Below, piece by piece: positions 58,023 to 64,000 of a stretch of 64,000 nucleotides of DNA. The stretch covers positions 1 to 64,000 of the forward strand of contig NZ_CP082275.1 in NCBI RefSeq assembly GCF_023746615.1. Direction: 5' to 3'. The notes under the pieces are model-generated. The model made no database searches, was not told the origin of the DNA, and saw nothing but the letters and a program-made list of their open reading frames with translations. The translations under genes were made by a program, and so were the position numbers. Position 1 is the stretch's first letter. The number at the start of each line of letters is the position of its first letter. The DNA is from Grimontia kaedaensis. GTDB lineage: Bacteria; Pseudomonadota; Gammaproteobacteria; Enterobacterales; Vibrionaceae.

Positions 58023-59021
58023 ATGAAACGACTACTGATTCTACTCGCTGTTTTGCTGCCAACCGTGTTGCTTGGGGTGTCACGTGCTGTGACGCTTTCC
58101 TCGAATGACGTGGCCGCACATATGGCTGATCCCTCATCAGTATCCAAAATTCTTCAAGCCACCAAACTGTTCGACGATAATGATATGGATACGCTCAATA
58201 CGTATCTGGACTCCCTACCCGAACTACTGAAAGAAGAAGCGCTGACCGTTTTGGCGCGCAGCGCGCTGGATTTCTCGCATATGACGCCGGAACGTGAAAA
58301 ATTTCTGGTGACCATCAGCAGGCAGCAACCCAAGTTTCTGGTGAAAAGCCAGGGCGATGGTTTTTGGGTCACCATGCCAGCCTTTAATTATGCCGGTGAA
58401 GCAAAATGGGTACTCAACCGCTGGCAAATCAAGCTGATGCAGGATGAGGCGATGCGCCTTCTCAACTACAACCAGCTGAACCTCTCTAAATGGCTCTCTT
58501 TCTCTTCCAACGATTACGCACTGCGCCGTGAAGCGATAGTCACACTGGTGCCGACGCTGAACAAAACCATGCTGGATAAGCTGGTGGCGCTATATCTCGG
58601 TGATAAAAACATTGTTTGGAGTCCGGACAATGCACTTCTGGCTGCTCTCGCAGAGAAAAGTAGTGAGGCCAAGGTTTACAACTTGTTGTGGCTACGACGC
58701 ACGGACAGCTACAGCCTTGCTGCACTCCAGAAGCTTGAGATGCCGCCTGTCACTGAAAAGCATATTCAATTGATGATCGCTGCGACAGCGAACCCCGTAT
58801 TGGCGGAAACGGCTGTGCGACAGCTTGCGGGATTGCACCCTTTGCCTCAAAACGTCAAAGACTTCCTTCAAAAACAAATTGCTGATCGCCAGCGCGGTAG
58901 AGATATCGCCGCACTCATTGCGCAAAGAGGTCATATTGACTGGCTACGCGAGTTGGAAGAAACGACCTCAGGCGTGACCCGCCGAAACATTCGCAACGGT
59001 CTTGAGCAGGTAGAAGGCTAG
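58023..59021 (+). CDS. secreted hypothetical protein, helical repeat-like
   Basis: This 332-residue protein is not recognised. Residues 1-22 are a signal peptide or N-terminal anchor (MKRLLILLAVLLPTVLLG). The remainder is alpha-helical with Leu/Ala-rich repeats, for example DYALRREAIVTLVPTLN and NPVLAETAVRQLAGLHPLP. These recall HEAT-like repeats, so it may be a periplasmic protein-binding scaffold. No catalytic motif is visible. It lies between rho and ubiD with its own start region; a GGGATG context gives a weak ribosome-binding site. Function unknown. Confidence 0.65.
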   Translation: MKRLLILLAVLLPTVLLGVSRAVTLSSNDVAAHMADPSSVSKILQATKLFDDNDMDTLNTYLDSLPELLKEEALTVLARSALDFSHMTPEREKFLVTISRQQPKFLVKSQGDGFWVTMPAFNYAGEAKWVLNRWQIKLMQDEAMRLLNYNQLNLSKWLSFSSNDYALRREAIVTLVPTLNKTMLDKLVALYLGDKNIVWSPDNALLAALAEKSSEAKVYNLLWLRRTDSYSLAALQKLEMPPVTEKHIQLMIAATANPVLAETAVRQLAGLHPLPQNVKDFLQKQIADRQRGRDIAALIAQRGHIDWLRELEETTSGVTRRNIRNGLEQVEG

Positions 59022-59106
59022 TCGCCTCAAGAATTCTTACATATCCGCCTGTTCAGGTTCCCTCTGCTCGTTATAATCGAGCCAACACACCTCAACTGGG
59101 AAGGTT

Positions 59107-60987
59107 ATGAAATTTACTGACTTACGCGTGTTTATCGACCACCTGGAATCTGTGGGCGAGCTTAAACGCATCTCTCATCCTGTTAGCCCAGATCAGGAAA
59201 TGACCGAAATTGCCGACCGTGTTCTACGTGCCGGTGGTCCTGCACTCCTATTCGAAAACCCTGTCGGCTACGACATGCCCGTATTGGCAAACCTGTTTGG
59301 CACGCCGAAGCGCGTGGCAATAGGGATGGGACGCTCAGAAGTTAAAGAGCTGCGCGAAGTTGGCAAGTTGCTGGCTTACCTGAAAGAGCCAGAACCACCA
59401 AAAGGCTTCAAAGACGCCATTGAAAAGCTGCCTGTATTCCGCCAGGTGCTAAACATGCCCGCAAAGCGTCTTCGCAAAGCGCCGTGTCAGGAAGTGGTGT
59501 GGCAGGGCGATGAGGTCGACCTCGATAAGGTGCCAGTGATGAGCTGCTGGCCGGGTGATGTCGCACCATTGCTGACCTGGGGGTTAACCATCACACGCGG
59601 TCCCAACAAAAAGCGTCAGAATCTTGGAATTTACCGCCAACAGAAAATCGGTAAGAACAAAGTCATTATGCGTTGGCTGGCACACCGTGGTGGGGCGCTT
59701 GACCTGCGTGAGTGGATGGAAACCCATCCAGATAAGCCATTTCCGATTTCAGTCGCTTACGGTGCGGACCCAGCGACCATTCTCGGCGCGGTGACCCCGG
59801 TGCCGGACACCCTGTCTGAATACGCGTTTGCTGGCCTATTGCGTGGCAGTAAAACCGAAGTGGTGAAAAGCCTGAGTAACGATTTGGATGTACCCGCGAG
59901 CGCGGAAATTGTGATGGAAGGCTACATCGACCCGAATGAGTTTGCGGATGAAGGCCCTTACGGCGACCATACCGGTTACTACAACGAGGTTGAACGCCAT
60001 CACGTGTTTACTGTGACTCATGTGACTATGCGCCAGAAGCCGATTTACCACAGCACATACACCGGGCGTCCGCCAGATGAACCTGCCGTTTTGGGTGTGG
60101 CACTGAACGAAGTGTTTGTGCCTATCTTGCAAAAGCAGTTCCCGGAGATTGTTGATTTCTATCTGCCGCCGGAAGGTTGCTCCTACCGTGCTGCAGTAGT
60201 GACCATGAAGAAGCAGTACCCAGGTCATGCCAAGCGCGTGATGATGGGCGTGTGGTCATTCCTTCGTCAGTTTATGTACACCAAGTATGTGATTGTTTGT
60301 GATGAAGACGTGGACGCGCGCGACTGGCACAGTGTGGCTCATGCGATGACGACCCGCATGGATCCGGTGCGCGATACCCTGATGATTGAGCATACCCCGA
60401 TTGATTCCTTGGACTTCGCATCTCCTGTTGTTGGCTTGGGCTCGAAAATGGGTCTGGATGTCACCAAGAAGTGGGAAGCTGAGCTTTCAGGTTATGCTAA
60501 TGACGACGCACGTGTTGCGGACAGCGAAGAGATTGAATCCCGCGTTGCGGCTCTTAAAGCAGCACACAGTGAATTGACAGATATCTACCTGCCGCCGGAA
60601 GCCCATGCCAACGGCATGGTGATGGCGACCATCAAGAAACAGGCGGTTGGTGATGGCCCACGAATCATTGAAGCGATTTGGAATTCGCTTGGGGAAGTGG
60701 CGGATGTGAAGTTTGTGATGGTGTTTGATGAGGAAGACGTCAACATCCGCGACTGGAACGATGTAATTTGGGCAATAACCACCCGAATGGATCCTGCTCG
60801 TGATACCCTGTTGCGCGCAAACGCGCAGGACGAAGAGTCACAGGCTCTGCGTCCGGGGTCTAAAATGGGATTAGATGCGACCAACAAATGGCCGGGTGAA
60901 TCGGTTCGTGAGTGGGGAACGCCCATCAGCAAAGACCCGCTAACCGTCGCGAATGTAGATGAAATGTGGGATAAACTGGGTCTCTAG
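59107..60987 (+). CDS. ubiD: 3-octaprenyl-4-hydroxybenzoate carboxy-lyase with internal repeat
   Basis: UbiD decarboxylates 3-polyprenyl-4-hydroxybenzoate in ubiquinone synthesis, using the prenylated flavin made by UbiX. The protein closely follows E. coli UbiD up to about residue 475 (LGIYRQQKIGKNKVIMRW, EGPYGDHTGYYNEVE). It is 626 residues, about 130 longer than the E. coli enzyme. The excess is a second copy of the C-terminal segment: YLPPEG at 352-357 recurs as YLPPEA at 494-499, and MTTRMDPVRDTL recurs as ITTRMDPARDTL, an offset near 142 residues. The catalytic Arg-Glu-Glu region is in the first part. A long UbiD may be usual in Vibrionaceae, but I cannot confirm that here. Confidence 0.93.
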   Translation: MKFTDLRVFIDHLESVGELKRISHPVSPDQEMTEIADRVLRAGGPALLFENPVGYDMPVLANLFGTPKRVAIGMGRSEVKELREVGKLLAYLKEPEPPKGFKDAIEKLPVFRQVLNMPAKRLRKAPCQEVVWQGDEVDLDKVPVMSCWPGDVAPLLTWGLTITRGPNKKRQNLGIYRQQKIGKNKVIMRWLAHRGGALDLREWMETHPDKPFPISVAYGADPATILGAVTPVPDTLSEYAFAGLLRGSKTEVVKSLSNDLDVPASAEIVMEGYIDPNEFADEGPYGDHTGYYNEVERHHVFTVTHVTMRQKPIYHSTYTGRPPDEPAVLGVALNEVFVPILQKQFPEIVDFYLPPEGCSYRAAVVTMKKQYPGHAKRVMMGVWSFLRQFMYTKYVIVCDEDVDARDWHSVAHAMTTRMDPVRDTLMIEHTPIDSLDFASPVVGLGSKMGLDVTKKWEAELSGYANDDARVADSEEIESRVAALKAAHSELTDIYLPPEAHANGMVMATIKKQAVGDGPRIIEAIWNSLGEVADVKFVMVFDEEDVNIRDWNDVIWAITTRMDPARDTLLRANAQDEESQALRPGSKMGLDATNKWPGESVREWGTPISKDPLTVANVDEMWDKLGL

Positions 60988-60990
60988 AAC

Positions 60991-61269
60991 ATGTATGCGG
61001 TACACCTGATGCCTGCCGGAACGCAATTTACCGTATCCGGACACCAGACATTATTACAAGGCGCGCTCGACGCAGGGGTACCTTTTCCTAACCGTTGCCA
61101 GATTGGGGCTTGTGCAAGCTGCCTGTGTCGGCTGGTTGAAGGCGAGGTGAGATATCATCTCGAACCAATGCTGACTGAACAGGAAAAACAACAAGGCTGG
61201 ATCTTTGCCTGTCAGGCCATTCCATGCAGTGATCTGGTGGTTAGTTTTGAGGAAAGCGATGATTATTAA
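60991..61269 (+). CDS. 2Fe-2S ferredoxin-type protein
   Basis: This 92-residue plant-type [2Fe-2S] ferredoxin domain has ligands Cys36, Cys41, Cys44 and Cys74 (spacing C-x4-C-x2-C-x29-C, with RCQIGACASCLC). It lies between ubiD (three-base gap) and fre, and its final 11 bases overlap the fre start, so its product and Fre are translationally coupled. Together the two gene products resemble the two halves of fused ferredoxin-flavin reductases. Its electron partner is inferred from position. Confidence 0.85.
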   Translation: MYAVHLMPAGTQFTVSGHQTLLQGALDAGVPFPNRCQIGACASCLCRLVEGEVRYHLEPMLTEQEKQQGWIFACQAIPCSDLVVSFEESDDY

Positions 61270-61978
61270 ATGTGAAGTTACGTCAGTGTCGTCACTGACC
61301 AATAACACCTATCGAATTTTATTGAAGCCTGAACAGCCAGTGACCTACAAAGCAGGTCAATATCTATTGGCGGTGATGGGCGAGAAAGATAAGCGCCCGT
61401 TCTCGATTGCCAGCAGTCCATGTCGCCAGAATGGCCATGAGTTAGAACTGCACATCGGTGCGGCAGAAGAAAACGCTTACGCGATGGACGTGGTGAAAGC
61501 CGCTCAAGCCACGCTGGAAAAAGGCGATAACTCATTTGTTATCGAAGCGCCACACGGTGATGCCTGGTTGCACGAGGAAAACCAGCGCCCGCTGGTCTTG
61601 ATCGCGGGCGGTACAGGGTTCTCCTATGTGCGCAGCATGGTTGACCATTGCCTGAGCCAGAATTTCGCGCAGCCAATCTTCCTGTACTGGGGCGGCCGCG
61701 ACGCGAGCCAGCTTTACGCCAATGACGAAATGGAAGCGCTGGCACTGAAAAACAGCCACCTGACCTACATTCCGGTAGTTGAAAATGCGCCGGAAGTTTG
61801 GAATGGCAAAACAGGCAATGTGCTGGAAGCGGTGATGGAAGATTTCGTTTCACTGTCGGCTTACGATGTCTACATCGCAGGTCGATTTGAAATGGCGGGC
61901 GCGGCACGCGAGATGTTCTGTAACGAGCGTGGCGCAGAACGAGACCACCTTTTCGCGGACGCTTATGCCTTCCTGTAA
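61259..61978 (+). CDS. fre: NAD(P)H-flavin reductase
   Basis: Fre is a ferredoxin-NADP+ reductase-like enzyme that reduces free flavins with NAD(P)H. The 239-residue protein has the flavin-binding RPFSIAS motif, the nucleotide-binding GGTGFSYVRSM motif and a YIAGRFEM end region, all as in E. coli Fre. The start MIIKCEVTSVSSL overlaps the ferredoxin gene by 11 bases and is served by a GAGGAAAG site; a longer in-frame ATG reading is rejected. In Vibrionaceae, related enzymes supply FMNH2 to luciferase, but no lux genes are here. Confidence 0.93.
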   Translation: MIIKCEVTSVSSLTNNTYRILLKPEQPVTYKAGQYLLAVMGEKDKRPFSIASSPCRQNGHELELHIGAAEENAYAMDVVKAAQATLEKGDNSFVIEAPHGDAWLHEENQRPLVLIAGGTGFSYVRSMVDHCLSQNFAQPIFLYWGGRDASQLYANDEMEALALKNSHLTYIPVVENAPEVWNGKTGNVLEAVMEDFVSLSAYDVYIAGRFEMAGAAREMFCNERGAERDHLFADAYAFL

Positions 61979-62006
61979 GTGCTAAGCCAAGCGCGAAAGT
62001 CGGATA

Positions 62007-62040
62007 GCAAAACACCGCCAGATGGCGGTGTTTTTTGTTT
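62007..62040. terminator. terminator between fre and the EamA transporter gene
   Basis: AACACCGCC / GGCGGTGTT with a short AGAT loop has a T run on the right. It ends the ubiD-ferredoxin-fre unit and lies between convergent genes. Confidence 0.93.
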
Positions 62041-62055
62041 ATATGCACATTAACA

Positions 62056-62925
62056 TTAAGCTGTGGCGTCGATTTTCTTTTTGACCCAAGTCTCATTGAG
62101 CCAGAGTGACGCGAGAATCACCACCCCGCCAAACGCCAACGTCATCAGGTCAGCATCGCGGTTCCAAATCAGCACATTCACGATAATACCTGCTGGCACC
62201 AAAACATTGTTCAACACGGCCAGCGCGCCTGCATTCACAAGGGTCGCGCCCTTGTTCCACAGGAAATAGCCCAGACCGGAAGCGATAGTGCCAAGGTAAA
62301 TCAGAATGCCCCATTGTAGGTTGGTGGTGGGCAATTTGTCGGTACTGCCAAGCAGCAGGAACGCAGGCAGGGCAACACAGAGGGCGCCAAGGTAGAAAAG
62401 ACCAAACACGGTACGCTGAGGCACTTCAATCTCGGCACGCTCCATCACCACCTTGTAGCCGACCTGACCGATGGCAAAACAGAGGTTCGCACCCTGAACA
62501 ATTGTAAATCCCAGCATAAAATTTGGGTTTACGGAGGAAAACTTGATTACCACCGCACCTAATACCGCCAATGCCGCTGTCATCAAATACCAAGGCGAGA
62601 AACGACGGTTCAGTAAGTCATAGGTGAGAGTGACATAAACCGGTGTGAAAACCGTAAACAGCAGGACTTCCGGTACAGAGAGGTAGAGGAAAGACTGGTA
62701 GTAAAAGCAGTACATCAAGCCAAGCTGAATGCCACCAATGGACATCAGTTTCAACATCAGTGTTTTGGGTACACCTTTCAGACGCAAGAACGGTAGAAAG
62801 ACAAGCGCAGCCAGTGCCACACGGGTGACAACCGAAAACCAAGCGTCAACCTGTCCGGCGAGATACACGCCAATCAAACTGAATGAAAAAGCCCATAGCA
62901 GGGTGACAAACGATAAATACCCCAT
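62056..62925 (-). CDS. EamA/DMT family transporter
   Basis: This 289-residue inner-membrane protein has ten hydrophobic segments arranged as two EamA repeats (about residues 3-130 and 145-280). Members export amino acids, nucleotides or other small molecules. The sequence shows no signature that sets the substrate. It is monocistronic, and the GAAAGAAAAT stretch before the ATG is a weak ribosome-binding site. Confidence 0.85.
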   Translation of the reverse strand: MGYLSFVTLLWAFSFSLIGVYLAGQVDAWFSVVTRVALAALVFLPFLRLKGVPKTLMLKLMSIGGIQLGLMYCFYYQSFLYLSVPEVLLFTVFTPVYVTLTYDLLNRRFSPWYLMTAALAVLGAVVIKFSSVNPNFMLGFTIVQGANLCFAIGQVGYKVVMERAEIEVPQRTVFGLFYLGALCVALPAFLLLGSTDKLPTTNLQWGILIYLGTIASGLGYFLWNKGATLVNAGALAVLNNVLVPAGIIVNVLIWNRDADLMTLAFGGVVILASLWLNETWVKKKIDATA

Positions 62926-63018
62926 TTTCTTTCCCTAAAATCATTAAAATTGCCGCCAATTCTAATGAACTTGGCGGCAATGTGTAGCGATCTTATGCTG
63001 GACGGAGGAGCGTCATGA

Positions 63019-63444
63019 TCAGCTTGGCAGTGGCACCATCAACATGTCGACCGGCGTTTTGTTGATGAGCTGTTTGGCTGATGAAATGAGGGTGCTCCAG
63101 AAGTCCTGATGGTGGCCGCATAGCACCAAATCAATCCCATAATGATTGATGGACTCCGTGATTTCATCGGCCAGATCGCCGCTTGCAACCAGTGTATGAG
63201 CGACGGGATACTCGGCGTGTCTCGCCAGCGCATTCAGTTGGGACTGCGCTTCATCGATAATGCGGTTGCGGGTCTCCACCAGATTCACATCGATAAGGCC
63301 GGTATAGAGCTGCGCGTAGTTCACATCAATGTGAATGAGTGAGAGTTTTGCTCCTAAGGGTGCAGCCAGTGCTGCGCCTTTTTGTACTAACACCTCACTG
63401 TCAGATGACAAATCCACTGCCACCAAAATGTGTTTATAGCCCAT
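63019..63444 (-). CDS. uspA: universal stress protein A
   Basis: UspA is a small cytosolic protein induced on growth arrest and by many stresses. The 141-residue protein starts MGYKHILVAVDLSSDSEVL, aligned with the E. coli start; five in-frame codons upstream are rejected because of a GGGGAGT ribosome-binding site before the chosen ATG. The family core LIHIDVNYAQLYTGLIDVN and the C-terminal VDMLMVPL are conserved. The uspB partner found divergently in E. coli is absent from the sequence that follows. Confidence 0.95.
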   Translation of the reverse strand: MGYKHILVAVDLSSDSEVLVQKGAALAAPLGAKLSLIHIDVNYAQLYTGLIDVNLVETRNRIIDEAQSQLNALARHAEYPVAHTLVASGDLADEITESINHYGIDLVLCGHHQDFWSTLISSAKQLINKTPVDMLMVPLPS

Positions 63445-63938
63445 AGCCTGACTCCCCATTAAGCCAATGATTACAGATGAAAATTACCACTGTCCCTATG
63501 CGAAGACTGTTGCTTGGATCCCACTGCCGAAGTGCATTTGAAGAGGTTAGTGCCATGGCAGATTTTTCCTCAATGAAAAGTACGCCTCTCACAGACAGAA
63601 TAGCTATCAGACTGATAAAAAAGAAAAACAATCGCTGTTTTGGGAGCGGCGCCCCAGCGCAAAGAATATTCAGATTGGGTTGGCGTTTTCAGCATCAAAT
63701 CTATACTTAAAGTAAACGCGGCACCGAAAAGAACAGCACCAAGGGTGACGCGTGATGGCAAAGTGCGGTTCTCTATCCTTGGCGACAGCACCTCGAACTA
63801 CAACTCATTACTGAGATTTTAAGCCATCTGATGCCAGACATACGTATAAACCTATTCGAGTCTGGTTTACGTTTTACGCTGTTGTTGTGCAATTTAACTC
63901 ATACCGCCGATGCATAGAGTAAACAAACGGAAAACGTA
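63445..63938 (+). other. gene-free region upstream of uspA
   Basis: This 494-base stretch contains only short reading frames with biased or random composition, and I do not support any as genes. Its right half is A-rich and has no clear promoter by eye. It probably holds the uspA promoter on its left side. Confidence 0.45.
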
Positions 63939-64000
63939 TTAGGGGAAGACGGAAAGACCCTGTTCTTCATTAAGTTTTACCAACAGACGCAGTGTTTCTT
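63939..64000 (-). CDS. 3' end of an unidentified gene at the right edge
   Basis: On the minus strand the frame ends in TAA at 63939-63941 and reads back as ETLRLLVKLNEEQGLSVFP. Only 19 full residues are inside the window. The piece resembles the segment after the D-loop of ABC ATPases, but it stops where those proteins continue, so a truncated ATPase or an unrelated protein are both possible. Confidence is low because so little is visible. Confidence 0.3.
   Translation of the reverse strand, partial: ETLRLLVKLNEEQGLSVFP

Noticed and set aside
63460..63822. Several short frames on both strands upstream of uspA
   Set aside because: They overlap each other, lack ribosome-binding sites and resemble no known protein, including UspB.

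Overview
The window is a chromosomal segment of a gammaproteobacterium of the family Vibrionaceae. It starts exactly at the GTG start codon of dnaA, so the origin side of chromosome 1 lies just outside to the left. Three things support the family assignment: gene content, a local order ilvY/ilvC - ubiK - vexB/vexA/vexR - rep that matches Vibrio cholerae as I remember it, and the protein sequences. An Enterovibrio/Grimontia-like member is possible but is only a guess.

Layout. 1-6004: the replication block dnaA-dnaN-recF-gyrB. 6105-8417: a small accessory stretch (alpha/beta hydrolase, avtA) carrying three parS-like centromere sites, with a fourth inside recF. 8739-11724: glyQS. 11867-12643: a manganese (yybP-ykoY) riboswitch in front of a TMEM165/GDT1-type Mn exporter, then a small membrane protein and tusA. 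13642-22084: a LysR regulator, acuI, fadBA, and yigZ-trkH-hemG leading into an rRNA operon, the same arrangement as E. coli but without pepQ. 22147-28278: a complete rrn operon with three tandem promoters, 16S, four spacer tRNAs (Glu, Lys, Val, Ala), 23S, 5S, tRNA-Asp and a terminator. 28479-31718: SemiSWEET, ilvY, ilvC, ubiK. 31861-36647: the vexRAB-type RND efflux operon with a palindromic operator. 36755-37021: a MITE-like repeat directly upstream of rep. 37065-40250: rep, a hexapeptide acetyltransferase and cytochrome c5. 40540-41296: a tRNA cluster Arg-His-Pro in which His-Pro is tandemly duplicated, followed by a decayed third tRNA-Pro. 41845-47307: an oligopeptide-type ABC importer with a fused double ATPase. 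47423-48573: a SPOR-like secreted protein and a decayed paralogue of its C-terminus. 48619-55951: gor, rlmJ, prlC, gppA, rhlB. 56065-57845: trxA and rho. 58023-61978: a secreted hypothetical protein, an enlarged ubiD, a ferredoxin overlapping fre. 62056-64000: an EamA transporter, uspA, and a gene end at the right edge.

Most of the window is conserved housekeeping DNA. I found no phage, insertion sequence, CRISPR array, toxin-antitoxin or defence system. The less ordinary signals are the parS cluster, the riboswitch plus downstream hairpin, the MITE-like element at rep, the tRNA duplication and remnant, the in-frame-stop paralogue at 48343-48573, the internal repeat in UbiD, the split ferredoxin/Fre pair, and an orphan terminator at 13518-13542 that may end a small RNA. 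Family assignments and gene-order comparisons come from memory of homologues; no database search was run.
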